DNA of 64,000 bases from Nitrososphaera sp. (GTDB lineage: Archaea; Thermoproteota; Nitrososphaeria; Nitrososphaerales; Nitrososphaeraceae), in the NCBI GenBank assembly GCA_039938515.1, contig JBDUUL010000015.1:186001-250000 (forward strand), given 5' to 3'. Both the position numbers and the translations under genes were made by a program. Under the pieces are notes generated by a model that saw nothing but the letters and a program-made list of their open reading frames with translations, was not told the origin of the DNA and searched no databases. Positions within the stretch are counted from its first letter, which is position 1; each line of letters starts with the position of its first letter. Of this stretch, positions 16,054 to 26,320 are shown one piece after another.

Positions 16054-17418
16054 ATGAACCATAGTATAACGTTGGTTGCCTCAGCTACGGTAGCTGTCAC
16101 CTTGGTGATGGCACTAATTTTTGTGCCAAGCTCAGGGATTGCAACCATGATTCAAGGACAACAACCAACAAGCAGCCAACTATCCACTGCTGTGGGATAT
16201 TCCCATGACCACAGTCTATCAATCGACAATTTGAACCTCCAGATGGGCTCGACGTTTGCGGCCATTAGCCCACAACAAGCGTATGCAGAGATGTCTGGAG
16301 GGGCGCACGTTGTGAAAATGAACCTAGTCGCAATCGAAAAAACAATTGCAATGCCATCCGGAATTTCTGGAGCAGACGGATGCTCTGATTCTGCAGCAGA
16401 AACAACATCATGCCTGCCAACTCAGGTAATAGCCTACACATTCAACGGTACTATTCCTGCCCCAACAATAAGGGCTCAACAGGGCGATATTATTGCGGCA
16501 AGAATAACAGACCCGACCTCTAACGGAGACCCCCATGGCATTGATAATCACGCGTCCATAGTGTCAGCGGCCAACTTTCTTCCAACCCCTCCAGGAACGA
16601 GCAAGACATACTTTTTCGTGGCCACTAGACCAGGAGTCTTTGAGTATCATTGCGAAGGCAACGTAAATGACCTTGCAGAGCACGTATTTCGAGGGATGCA
16701 TGGCATGGTGATAGTAGATCCGAAAGACGGATACAGCGGATACACACTACCAACCAATTCAACAGGTAAGCTTGTCGAAGAACATGTTTCACCGTTGGCA
16801 AAAGAGGTCAAGCTTGACTTTTCAGAGTACTACCTGGCAAACGATCCAAACGGAGATTTTGATTGGAAAAAGATGTACGAGCATAACGCCACTTACAGTT
16901 ACATCAACGGAATTCCATTTGGATATCAATCACTGTCCTTGAACCCCGAAACAGGAAATCTGCCGACACCCACAAATGCAATGCCACTTCACTTCCAGGT
17001 TGGGGACCATGTGAGATTCTTTGTTCTCAATAGCGGTGATCTGCCAAACAATTTCCATATTGTGGGAGGCATGCTCGACAGGGTGATGCAGGGCGGAATG
17101 GAAGAGGACGGCGTCCAGACATTCAACATAGGCGGCTCAAATAGCGCAATAATTGACGTAAAGTTCGACAATCCTGGACTATATGTCGCGCTTAATCATG
17201 ACTATTCACAGCTCTTCAAAGGCCAATTTGCTGTAATAATGGTGGACAACAATAGCACAACCCCGAATCCATCCAATGCGGTGCCTCCGATGGGTGCTCA
17301 GAGTATTTCGCAGCCAACAGCAATGTACTCATTTGGAACACCTCTTGTTTGGAATGGACATTCTAATCTGACAGGCACAGTGCAATCGCCAACCGGTTCG
17401 GTAGACACAACTAACTAG
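16054..17418 (+). CDS. nirK: Copper nitrite reductase-like multicopper oxidase
   Basis: A 454-residue exported two-cupredoxin enzyme. I chose the ATG at 16054 because a signal peptide follows directly (residues 4-30). The first domain has the NirK ligand spacing: H161-x2-D164-x-H166 (HGIDNH; type 1 His, catalytic Asp, type 2 His), YHC at 198-200, H210 and M215. The second domain has FHIVGGM and ALNHDYS, the latter holding the third type 2 His. At the place of the usual second catalytic His (GGHGD in classical enzymes) it has GGM. In ammonia oxidisers NirK is abundant and reduces nitrite to nitric oxide, but the replacement makes the activity uncertain. Confidence 0.8.
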   Translation: MNHSITLVASATVAVTLVMALIFVPSSGIATMIQGQQPTSSQLSTAVGYSHDHSLSIDNLNLQMGSTFAAISPQQAYAEMSGGAHVVKMNLVAIEKTIAMPSGISGADGCSDSAAETTSCLPTQVIAYTFNGTIPAPTIRAQQGDIIAARITDPTSNGDPHGIDNHASIVSAANFLPTPPGTSKTYFFVATRPGVFEYHCEGNVNDLAEHVFRGMHGMVIVDPKDGYSGYTLPTNSTGKLVEEHVSPLAKEVKLDFSEYYLANDPNGDFDWKKMYEHNATYSYINGIPFGYQSLSLNPETGNLPTPTNAMPLHFQVGDHVRFFVLNSGDLPNNFHIVGGMLDRVMQGGMEEDGVQTFNIGGSNSAIIDVKFDNPGLYVALNHDYSQLFKGQFAVIMVDNNSTTPNPSNAVPPMGAQSISQPTAMYSFGTPLVWNGHSNLTGTVQSPTGSVDTTN

Positions 17419-17430
17419 TCAAACGACGCT

Positions 17431-17444
17431 CCTTCCTTTTTTTT
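17431..17444 (+). terminator. T-rich terminator after nirK-like gene
   Basis: CCTTCC followed by eight T bases, 13-26 bases after the stop, as in archaeal factor-independent termination. Confidence 0.5.
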
Positions 17445-17450
17445 GAGACC

Positions 17451-18596
17451 ATGTCAAGATCCTATTCTCAACTGCCTGTCGTTTTTGCATCGATAACTAT
17501 GGTTATACTATCAATAAGCCTTCCAAGTATGTCATACGTTTATGCCGATGGCGTTAATAATTCCCAATTGCATTCCGAAAAGGACTCTGCAAATGCTAGA
17601 GATAACAGTTCAGAAAACGCTTCCGCTGAAGCAGGAGTCATTGAATTTAAGAAAGTCGTCGCCGATGCTCAACGAAAACAATATCTGCTAGGCGAAGTTG
17701 ACAATGTAGATTCTAACGCGAGTATATTCTCATCCATTTACTTTGGAAAGGATATCAATTCAGCATACTACATCAAGGAAATTGGAACCGTAGCGCCAGG
17801 AATGGGGATGCCGTTTAAAATCCCACTTAACGATTCGAACGTTCAATTCAACGTTTCAGACATTCACGCGCAATCTGCCCCAACAAGCCTTGGGCCGAAC
17901 AGGGGCTTACAAGTGGATTATGACAGCTTGGTGTTTTCAAATTCTACTCATTCGATCGCTGGTTTACTAGTTAACAAATCCCCGTATGATGCTTCCAATA
18001 TCCGAGTATTTGCACTTGCCCTTGATAACAACTCTACAGTTCTTGACGTAGTTCAGAGTGATGTCATTGCAAATATCTCTTCAAACCAATCAGCCAAGTT
18101 TACACTCGAGCCAATGCAATCAATTGCAGCCAAGGTCTCCCACTACAGTTGTTTTGTCCCCGGCGAATCAGGAATGAATGTTACCTTACCGGCTGAAGGC
18201 GGAAGCACACTGCAGCTGGCAATAGGCGGTGATGGCAAGATAAGAAACATCAAGTATGATCATTTGACTCATATTATCAGCCTTGATGCTCAAGGTGTAT
18301 TTCTCGGTGGTGGCACAGTAACTTTGATGATTACTGAGGGACCAGACTCTTTAATGAAGTCAAACCTTGCAATTACGTTAAACGGTAAGAACGCAACAAA
18401 GTTTCTTGTCTCTTCGGTTCCTGCTGCTCCGGGCAAGTACTACAGGCATATTGAAATTCCATTTTCATTTGGCAAGAATTCTATAACCATAGCGCCGCAA
18501 ACGGTCGTTCCCGAATTTCAATTTGTCCTTATTCCGCTTGCTGCATCACTGAGCGTTGTGTTTCTTGCGCTGCGCCTCGGATTAAAACGGGAATGA
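17451..18596 (+). CDS. Secreted PEF-tail anchored surface protein
   Basis: A 381-residue exported protein with a signal peptide at residues 8-32 and many N-x-S/T sequons. It ends in VVPEFQFVLIPLAASL, a hydrophobic helix and RLGLKRE. This PEF, helix and basic tail arrangement is the sorting signal of archaeosortase substrates. The body has beta-rich repeats like those at 27528 and 46615. It starts 32 bases after the nirK-like gene, beyond its T-tract. Function is unknown, probably an envelope protein. Confidence 0.7.
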   Translation: MSRSYSQLPVVFASITMVILSISLPSMSYVYADGVNNSQLHSEKDSANARDNSSENASAEAGVIEFKKVVADAQRKQYLLGEVDNVDSNASIFSSIYFGKDINSAYYIKEIGTVAPGMGMPFKIPLNDSNVQFNVSDIHAQSAPTSLGPNRGLQVDYDSLVFSNSTHSIAGLLVNKSPYDASNIRVFALALDNNSTVLDVVQSDVIANISSNQSAKFTLEPMQSIAAKVSHYSCFVPGESGMNVTLPAEGGSTLQLAIGGDGKIRNIKYDHLTHIISLDAQGVFLGGGTVTLMITEGPDSLMKSNLAITLNGKNATKFLVSSVPAAPGKYYRHIEIPFSFGKNSITIAPQTVVPEFQFVLIPLAASLSVVFLALRLGLKRE

Positions 18597-18734
18597 AGCA
18601 CTATGATGGTATACTCATTTGTACTTGTAACCGTAGAAGACTACGAAATCGGTTTCCTTCAATGTAGACACTAGGTCAGTACTATCGGAAATTCTTTCCG
18701 CATTGAAATATGTTGAACGCACCACTACCTTTCG

Positions 18735-19949
18735 ATGAATATACTGTATCTTACCGAATTCTTGTCCGAAATAGGAGGAGGGGGAGAACTGGCATTTTCG
18801 AGCTATGCCTTGGAGATGGCAAGAAGAGGTCACAAAGTTCATGTGATTTGTCACAAATCTGGAAACGATAATTCCCCGGTGAAAGGCAGGAATCTGACAA
18901 TTCATAGAATCAGCCCGAGAATTGATCTTGCGCATGGTTGGTTCCCTACTATTGCTCAGCAGCTGATCTATGTTGTTAACATGATTATGAGGGCAAAGGA
19001 GATTATTGTAGCAGACCGGATTGACATAATCCATGCGAACACGCTCAGTCCTGCGCTTGCAGGCGGTGTCCTTAACCTGCTTTGCAACGTACCTCTCATA
19101 ATCACTTTTCATCATGTCGGCGGTGTTAGCTCAATCCAGCAAATTGATACTGGCATTAGAGAATGTTTGGAACGGAGATGTCGCCTTGTATATGAAAAGT
19201 CAATTCTTTCGTTCCCCATCTCACGCATTCATGCGGTGAGTGAAGCGACGGCATCTCAGTTGAGGAGAATCGGATCCAGAGGGGACATCGAGGTAATTCC
19301 AAATGGGCTAGACCTAATTGAAGTTTCAAAGTTCAACGATTGCATTGGTTTTGAACCTTTCTTTCTCTTTATTGGAAGACTGGTACGCTCCAAGAACCTC
19401 GGAATAGTAATCGATGCATTTGCGGATACTTTGCGGCCTTTTCCCTCTGCAGAACTAGTAATAATTGGCGATGGCCCGATGCGGCACGAATGGGAGCGCC
19501 GAGCGAAAAAACTGGGCGTTGGTTCAAAAGTACGGTTTCTTGGATATGTCAGCGAGGCGAAAAAATATGATCTTCTTCGCCGATGCATTGCGCTGTTGTT
19601 TCCAAGTGAGATAGAGGGATTTGGCCTGACAATACTTGAGGCATTTGCATTCGGCAAGCCAGTCTTGGTCTCAGATATTCCAGCTTTCAAAGAACTGGTT
19701 GATGCCGACGTTGATGGTTTCATTATCCCTTTGTCGGAACCACGTAACTGGAGTATTAAAATGGCGCAGATTCTTTCGGACTTGACTCAAACCGAAATAA
19801 TGGGAAGAAGGGGCAAGGAAAAACTAGTAAGGCAATTTAGGCTGGAACAGGCGGGGTCATCTCTTGAATTACTCTATCGAGTTGTAATCCGCGGAGAGCC
19901 TCTACCAAGACTGTCAGACCTGCGCAATTCAGGGGCAAGTAAGGCATAA
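18735..19949 (+). CDS. GT4-family glycosyltransferase
   Basis: A 404-residue GT-B enzyme. The N-terminal half begins MNILYLTEF with a glycine-rich loop (IGGGGELAF). The C-terminal half has FFLFIGRLVRSKNLGIVIDAF (about residue 212) and the donor-binding E-x7-E motif in EGFGLTILEAF (about residue 297), then PVLVSDIPAFKELV. It transfers sugar from a nucleotide donor, probably in surface glycan or N-glycan synthesis. It is a cytosolic or membrane-associated single gene, so acceptor and sugar cannot be named. Confidence 0.85.
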   Translation: MNILYLTEFLSEIGGGGELAFSSYALEMARRGHKVHVICHKSGNDNSPVKGRNLTIHRISPRIDLAHGWFPTIAQQLIYVVNMIMRAKEIIVADRIDIIHANTLSPALAGGVLNLLCNVPLIITFHHVGGVSSIQQIDTGIRECLERRCRLVYEKSILSFPISRIHAVSEATASQLRRIGSRGDIEVIPNGLDLIEVSKFNDCIGFEPFFLFIGRLVRSKNLGIVIDAFADTLRPFPSAELVIIGDGPMRHEWERRAKKLGVGSKVRFLGYVSEAKKYDLLRRCIALLFPSEIEGFGLTILEAFAFGKPVLVSDIPAFKELVDADVDGFIIPLSEPRNWSIKMAQILSDLTQTEIMGRRGKEKLVRQFRLEQAGSSLELLYRVVIRGEPLPRLSDLRNSGASKA

Positions 19950-20263
19950 TGCTCTATTGCTTCTGAAGGCATACGCCAATGCGGTTTTATCGACCCTCGG
20001 AACATTGATTTTGGCTTTTTTAACTCAGAGACATCATCAGCTCTTCTATAAGGTCTAGGCAGATTATCCAGCTACCTTTGCAAACAAAAGTTATGCTCAG
20101 GCTAGAATGCATTTTGCGATAATACTACAATTATTATAAATTGCTTCCAAATTCCGCAAACGGTATTTGTCTCATAAATTATAAAGAATCTACATTTTGC
20201 ATTGAAATTGTGCAGTATAATTCTATGAAATCTCTTAAATTCTAAATCACAACATGCGGTTTG
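19950..20263. other. AT-rich intergenic stretch
   Basis: No gene. Several TATA-like tracts occur, notably CAGTATAATT near 20210-20219, which would start the next gene's message with a leader of about 25 bases. Confidence 0.4.
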
Positions 20264-21316
20264 ATGCTAAAAAGCAATTCAATAATTGCAGCTTCCATTG
20301 CAGTGGCAATAGTCGCTGCAATAGCGACTCCGGCGTTTGCGCAAACAACGAGAGCAAATTCAACATCCAATCTGTCTTTACCGACAGGAGCATCGTTGAA
20401 AAATCAGTCGAACACGTCTGCCGACGTCATTTCGGAATCGACAAACTCTACGACTGGTGCATCACAGTTCAAGATGGCAATGCGTGACCTGTGGATGGAC
20501 CATATCGTGTATACTAGGCTCGTAATCGTCAGCTTTGCCAACAATTTGCCCGACTATAATGCAACTGCGGACAGATTATTGCAAAACCAAGTAGACTTAG
20601 GTAATGCGATAAAACCATATTATGGAGATTCGGCAGGCAGCCAACTAACTGCGCTTCTAAAGCAACACGTACTAACTGCTGTCGACGTACTAAAGGCAGT
20701 AAAATCAAATGACACTCAGGCACTTGCGACTGCCAACAAGACATGGTATGATAATGCTGACCAAATAGCGACCTTCTTCAGCAATGCCACTGACCTGCCA
20801 AAGCAATCAGTATTATCAATGATGGATAATTATTTGACACTGACTACACAAGAAGCCGTAGCAAGGTTACACGGTAACTATACTGCAGACATAGCAGCGT
20901 TTGACGCAGTACACAAACAAGTCTTGATGATGTCTGACTCACTTGCTAATGCAATAATAAAACAATTTCCAGATAGGTTTACAGGCGTTGAGACAACAGT
21001 CGCATCCAGTAATTCAACTGCATCGACCGGATCTGTTCAAAATACAACTACATTCCATGTTTCTATAGTTCCAAACGCTCCTTTAATGGATGGCAAGGCA
21101 TTTTCTCCAAGTCCCTTGAACATCACAGCTGGGGCTACGGTAGTTTGGACAAACACTGATAATATTGCTCATACAGTCACCTCAGACTCGGGCTTATTCA
21201 ATTCAGGACCGATTGCACCACACCATACGTTCCAACACACCTTTACTACAGCAGGGAAGTTCCCGTATCATTGTGAAATCCATCCGCAGATGAAAGGACA
21301 AGTAGTCGTGTCGTAA
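20264..21316 (+). CDS. Helical-bundle plus plastocyanin-like cupredoxin
   Basis: A 350-residue exported protein with a signal peptide cut near AFAQ (residue 27). Residues about 65-235 are helical, with an Asp-His-rich start (MRDLWMDHIVYTRLVI) and periodic Asn/Asp. Residues about 255-350 form a type 1 copper domain with ligands H (NIAHTVTS), C and H (YHCEIHPQM) and M. Ammonia-oxidising archaea use plastocyanins as electron carriers. The helical half may bind another protein or a second metal. The ATG at 20264 follows an in-frame TTG. Confidence 0.8.
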   Translation: MLKSNSIIAASIAVAIVAAIATPAFAQTTRANSTSNLSLPTGASLKNQSNTSADVISESTNSTTGASQFKMAMRDLWMDHIVYTRLVIVSFANNLPDYNATADRLLQNQVDLGNAIKPYYGDSAGSQLTALLKQHVLTAVDVLKAVKSNDTQALATANKTWYDNADQIATFFSNATDLPKQSVLSMMDNYLTLTTQEAVARLHGNYTADIAAFDAVHKQVLMMSDSLANAIIKQFPDRFTGVETTVASSNSTASTGSVQNTTTFHVSIVPNAPLMDGKAFSPSPLNITAGATVVWTNTDNIAHTVTSDSGLFNSGPIAPHHTFQHTFTTAGKFPYHCEIHPQMKGQVVVS

Positions 21317-21783
21317 CCTTTTTCTTTTTTTGTCAGAATGATGACATAAAGCCTAGTGCAGCGGTGGAAAGATTGCATTTGGGATTGGTCCGAAGTAGCA
21401 GACAGCCCGCCTTTATCTTAATTTACTAATCCAAAAATGCAACTGTCATTTCTTGCAGGGACGAAGGCAAATGGAGAGGATGTCTGCAGAATTTCCATCG
21501 TCGGCTGGCACTATATAACCATCAGTGACAATTACCTAGGATTTCTCTAGCTGTGATACAAGATGATATTGCTTAGCAGGTGATTATGATATGGCTACTA
21601 GTAAAACCGAGCTGAAATGCCCGCTATTGTGTTGTGAATTTCGATCCAAGCCGTAAACTTGTTAATTTTCACGATTATCGGATAGTCCAGCACGTAACGT
21701 GTTCGGAGAGCAGAGTTAAGCCAGCAATCGATAATAAGTATGACACTTGATCAAAGTTAATCTGTACTGCTGGTGTCAAAAAA
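21317..21783. other. Intergenic stretch with T-rich terminator
   Basis: T-runs at 21319-21331 end the cupredoxin gene. I see no gene in the remaining 450 bases and no clear promoter right before the TTG at 21784. Confidence 0.4.
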
Positions 21784-22902
21784 TTGCTATGCTATGTTTG
21801 TTCAGTCAATGAAATACCAAGAGGTCACTCAAAGGCCTTTACAATCCTAGCGCCGAATGGCAACTCAATTGAAATAGCTGTCTTTAACGTTGACGGCCAA
21901 TTTTATGCCATCTCAAATACTTGCCAGCATCAGGGCGGTCCTCTCAGTAAAGGGACTCTAGACGGTTTGACAGTAACATGCCCTTGGCATGGATGGAAGT
22001 ACTCTGTTCTGGATGGCAAGTCTCCTGATCAGGGAGGTGATAGCGTCGATGCCTTTGAAGCTGTCATCCAGGATGGCAGCATATATGTCAAGCCTACTCC
22101 AAAGTTCAAAGGCGAGCGAGTCTCCAATCCGCATAAACGCTACGTTGAAGTCGACAATTCAGTCAACGAACATCTGGACAATTTCTCAAAAGGCATACGC
22201 AAAGAGCACAAAATCAGGATCCTTGGAATATCTACGACCAATGCTAATGACAAGATTGCGCCAAGAAAAAGCACATCAGAATTTGCACTTGAACAAGCAC
22301 TAGAATACTCGAGAAATAATTTTGGAGCAGAGACGGTATTGGTAAAACTACGGCAGCTATACTTCAAAGATTGCGAAGGCTATTATTCGAAGGACTCTCG
22401 AGCCTGCATATTTCCATGCTCTATTTCAGAGATGGACAAGGACGACCAAATGCTTGAAATCTATGAAAAAATGATTATCTGGGCAGACATTGTACTTGTC
22501 GCGACTCCAATCCGCTGGGGAAGCGCAAGCTCGCTGTATTACAAGATGGTCCAGCGACTAAATTCAGTTGAGAACCAAATGGTATCTCGAAACCGAGTGC
22601 TGATAAGAGATAAAGTAGCAGCCTTTATCATTACTGGCGGCCAGGATAACGTTCAGCACGTGGCAGGAGAAATGATGTCTTTCTGGGCGCAACTAGGCTT
22701 TGTGTTTGGCAAGTTTCCTTTCATAGGTTGGAGCAGAGGCTGGTATGCAGAAGACACCCAGCATAACTATGAAAAGATGGAGACTAGTTCACAGTTCAGA
22801 AAAGACATCGAAAGAACTGTTTCAGGGGCAATAGAGATGTCGGGACTTGTAACTTCGAACAAGTATGACCACAGGCTATCTCAAAGTCCCGCTATGGCTT
22901 AG
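21784..22902 (+). CDS. Rieske ferredoxin fused to NADPH-dependent FMN reductase-like flavoprotein
   Basis: A 372-residue fusion. Residues 1-105 are a Rieske domain with C-x-H (NTCQHQGGPL, about residue 47) and C-x2-H (TCPWHGWKY, about residue 66) binding a 2Fe-2S cluster. After a linker, residues about 140-350 are a flavodoxin-fold domain: RILGISTTNAND phosphate loop, CSISEMDKDDQM, then VLVATPIRWGSASSLYYKMV. The design suggests electron flow between NAD(P)H, FMN and the cluster in one chain. It heads a same-strand run with the ChrB-like gene and MFS gene, so metal or xenobiotic resistance is plausible. The TTG start is tentative. Confidence 0.75.
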   Translation: MLCYVCSVNEIPRGHSKAFTILAPNGNSIEIAVFNVDGQFYAISNTCQHQGGPLSKGTLDGLTVTCPWHGWKYSVLDGKSPDQGGDSVDAFEAVIQDGSIYVKPTPKFKGERVSNPHKRYVEVDNSVNEHLDNFSKGIRKEHKIRILGISTTNANDKIAPRKSTSEFALEQALEYSRNNFGAETVLVKLRQLYFKDCEGYYSKDSRACIFPCSISEMDKDDQMLEIYEKMIIWADIVLVATPIRWGSASSLYYKMVQRLNSVENQMVSRNRVLIRDKVAAFIITGGQDNVQHVAGEMMSFWAQLGFVFGKFPFIGWSRGWYAEDTQHNYEKMETSSQFRKDIERTVSGAIEMSGLVTSNKYDHRLSQSPAMA

Positions 22903-22983
22903 CAGAAATCACTTCAAGTTTCAACAATCTTGCCGTGTTCATCAATGGTTCAAATATCGAGCAGATACCGATGACGCTATAAC

Positions 22984-23433
22984 ATGAAGTGGGTTACCCG
23001 CGAGCATGCAAAGGTAGACAGAATAGCCTGCCCTTGGCTGATACAGAATTTTGTTGATAAAGATGCCGAGTTCTTGTTTGTTCCAGCTCACAGAGTAATT
23101 GAGGTTGCCAGAGAGCAGAGTGCCGTTCCGTTTGATGTTCCAAATGCCGAGCTTGGTCACCATGGAGAAGAATGCTCCTTTGATGCGATAGTAAAGAAAT
23201 ATCAGCTAGACCAGAAAGAGCCCGCCCTGTTAGAGCTTGCAAGAATAGTCCGAGGTGCAGATACCCCAAATAGAAGCCTGACGCCTCAATCAGAGGGCTT
23301 GGTTGCTGTCGCAACAGGCTTTAGTCTGATCTCAAAGGACGATCATGACAACATGGCAAAACAGTTTCATGTATATGATGCGCTTTTGGCCTATTGCAAG
23401 TCTGACAAGAAGGCGACTTCCAGCAGACACTAG
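22984..23433 (+). CDS. ChrB C-terminal domain protein (chromate resistance-like)
   Basis: A 149-residue soluble protein opening KWVTREHAKVDRIACPWLIQ, the signature of the ChrB C-terminal domain, with a second conserved patch near residue 60 (GHHGEECSFDAIV). In bacteria such domains are linked to chromate response. The gene lies 82 bases after the Rieske-flavoprotein and 14 bases before the MFS gene. The substrate in archaea is not established. Confidence 0.8.
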   Translation: MKWVTREHAKVDRIACPWLIQNFVDKDAEFLFVPAHRVIEVAREQSAVPFDVPNAELGHHGEECSFDAIVKKYQLDQKEPALLELARIVRGADTPNRSLTPQSEGLVAVATGFSLISKDDHDNMAKQFHVYDALLAYCKSDKKATSSRH

Positions 23434-23446
23434 TGCTTGAAGCGAT

Positions 23447-24682
23447 TTGCTGTTACCCGACTGGCTATCTGCTGATGGTAGGTTGATTCTTGCAGCCAGA
23501 ATAACAAGGACATTTGGGTACGGTTTTCTGAGCGTTATACTTGGAATTTATCTAAAGCTGGCCGGACTCGATGACGTTCTAATCGGAGCAGTACTTGCGG
23601 CGACGCTTGCAAACAGCTTCATTTTTACAATTTTCGCAAGCTTTTACGCAGACAGGATAGGCCGGCGCAAGATACTAGTCATTTATGCGGCTCTCATGTC
23701 AGTCTCTGGAGCAATATTCATTGTTACAGACAATTACATCGCGCTGATTGCGGCGGCGCTTATCGGCACGATCAACGTTACGGGATCAGAGACTGGCGCA
23801 TTTCTGTCGATTGAACAAGCATTGCTTCCTCAAACCGTTAGCAGCAAGGCAAGGCAGAATGATGCATTCGCCATTTATAACATGGCCGGGACATTTGCAA
23901 TGTCCGCAGGTGTCCTTATTTCGGGTTTGCCGGAGATTTTGCAGCGCCAATTTGGACTAACCCAAATTGATTCAATAAAGCCACTATTTGCAATGTATAG
24001 CCTACTTGGGATCGCGGTAGTTGTAATCTATTTCTTCCTTTCAAAGGGGGTCGAGCTGACACCAGCTGAAAAAGGAAACCCGGCAATCCGATCCCTTTCC
24101 CCGGAAACCAAGAGATTAGTGGCAAAATTATCCGGATTGTTTTCGGTGGACGCATTTGCAGGAGGATTTGTTATCCAGAGCATGGTGGCTTTTTGGTTCT
24201 TTACCAAATTTGGTCTGGATCTGACGAGCTTGTCTTACATTTTTTCTGTGGCCGGTGTTCTGACTGCTTTTTCATTTTTGGCAGCCGCAAGAATTGCAAG
24301 CAGTATCGGACTTGTAAATACTATGGTTTTTACGCATATTCCATCAAATATACTTCTGATTCTCGTAGGATTTGCACCAACACTACCGGTGGCTATCGGA
24401 CTTTACTTGGGCAGAATGGCTCTTTCTCAAATGGATGTGCCAACAAGGCAATCATATATTGTGTCTGTAGTGGGCGCAGGAGAAAGGACCGCTGCGTCAG
24501 GCATTACGAATGTATCGAGAAATCTATCACAAGCTGTCTCTCCCTCACTTGCTGGCTACATATTGCAGGCTTTGCCCGGACTAGCTGCGCCTTTTGTCAT
24601 AGGCGGAGCGCTCAAGATTGCATATGATATCGTGTTGTATTTCAATTTCAGAAGTGCACGAGCTTCACATGAGGCTCCTTAG
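23447..24682 (+). CDS. MFS permease, 12-TM
   Basis: A 411-residue transporter with twelve hydrophobic helices and the MFS motif between helices 2 and 3 (YADRIGRRKI, about residue 70). An acidic residue in helix 4 (GSETGAFLSIEQALLPQ) is typical of drug or oxyanion exporters. It starts at a TTG 14 bases after the ChrB-like gene, so co-expression and possibly chromate or related export are likely. Confidence 0.8.
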   Translation: MLLPDWLSADGRLILAARITRTFGYGFLSVILGIYLKLAGLDDVLIGAVLAATLANSFIFTIFASFYADRIGRRKILVIYAALMSVSGAIFIVTDNYIALIAAALIGTINVTGSETGAFLSIEQALLPQTVSSKARQNDAFAIYNMAGTFAMSAGVLISGLPEILQRQFGLTQIDSIKPLFAMYSLLGIAVVVIYFFLSKGVELTPAEKGNPAIRSLSPETKRLVAKLSGLFSVDAFAGGFVIQSMVAFWFFTKFGLDLTSLSYIFSVAGVLTAFSFLAAARIASSIGLVNTMVFTHIPSNILLILVGFAPTLPVAIGLYLGRMALSQMDVPTRQSYIVSVVGAGERTAASGITNVSRNLSQAVSPSLAGYILQALPGLAAPFVIGGALKIAYDIVLYFNFRSARASHEAP

Positions 24683-24966
24683 CGTAGTTTCTTCTATCTG
24701 CGAGCCAGTATGATATAACAAGATTCCGCGGCAGGCCGGGCCACGATGGCCTGAGATATACCATATAGAACTTACATGGCGCGAGCGTAAGCGTCAAGCC
24801 GGTCAGCACAGTGGTGTCAGTCATCGAGCCTTGGTTTTGGTCTAGCAGCATCTTTCTACATTTGCTGCTCTTTGAAGGACTCGTTTAGAATGAGAGGTCT
24901 GTTCTTCGCATTTGCGTTCTTTCTCCTGTGTCTAATTGTTATCGGTTCTGCGAGGCTTCGCAGTCC

Positions 24967-25500
<534 letters not shown>

Positions 25501-25614
25501 CTATTATCAATTGCAAACGCGTTCGGGCGATGACAAAGAATAGCTGCGCATGACCGGTGAGCGCGGTTATCTTTTAATACACGAATTATTTGCTACTGTC
25601 TTCCTGACGGTACT

Positions 25615-26265
25615 TTGAAATTAAAAAGAAATCAAGTTGATGTTCCCGTAAACCCGGCCGGTGAGCCCGTCTCTCCGCATTCCAGGTTTTTCTTTATCCT
25701 GGGCGTCTTTATTGCGAGCATATCTGTGCTTGCGGCATATTCTAGCACTATCGCTGCAAACTATAGCGGTCTTGCAAGCGGCGCGGGAGCCGAGGCCACG
25801 AGGCACCTCGTGCAGGCCGAGGACTGGTGGAATGACTATCAGGATCACAAGCTGCGCGAAAAGGTGTGGGAGACGGAAATAGACAACCTGAGGATAAGCC
25901 TGGCAAGCCCGACAATCGCGGATGCGCAGCGCGCCAACATCACCGCGACTATTGTAAAGTACCAGTCGTACATGGACACGCTGCACGCTGACAACTCAAC
26001 AACCGATTCTCTGGCAAACCTTTCGGGAAAGGCGCAGGCCGAGCAAACGCAGTATCTGCGACTCCTAGACACTGCCACCAAGGATTCAAAGTATTCTGAC
26101 AAGTACGGCTTTGCCACCACGATGCTGGTAATTGGAGCCGGTCTTGGCGGCGTTTCAAACATTGCAAAAAAGAGACTGCTTGGCTACCCATGCTTTGGCA
26201 TTGGCAGCGTCGGCGTCGTCATGATACTCCTCATAACACTAGTTCCTTCGGTGCTAGGGCTCTAG
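25615..26265 (+). CDS. DUF4337-like membrane protein
   Basis: A 216-residue protein with a membrane helix at about 27-48, a charged coiled coil (residues 58-150, including QAEDWWNDYQDHKLREKVWE), then two helices at about 163-180 and 193-213. This order and the W-x3-Q helix resemble DUF4337. Function is unknown. It starts at a TTG and converges with the cupredoxin gene that follows. Confidence 0.5.
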   Translation: MKLKRNQVDVPVNPAGEPVSPHSRFFFILGVFIASISVLAAYSSTIAANYSGLASGAGAEATRHLVQAEDWWNDYQDHKLREKVWETEIDNLRISLASPTIADAQRANITATIVKYQSYMDTLHADNSTTDSLANLSGKAQAEQTQYLRLLDTATKDSKYSDKYGFATTMLVIGAGLGGVSNIAKKRLLGYPCFGIGSVGVVMILLITLVPSVLGL

Positions 26266-26320
26266 CCGCATACCGACCAGCAGATTGCTGACGTTTTTGC
26301 AGTCCAGATAGTGAGGCCGA

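Noticed and set aside
18615-19115. Minus-strand frame of 166 codons
   Set aside because: Antisense to the glycosyltransferase gene, whose motifs are clear. The shadow has no protein-like pattern.
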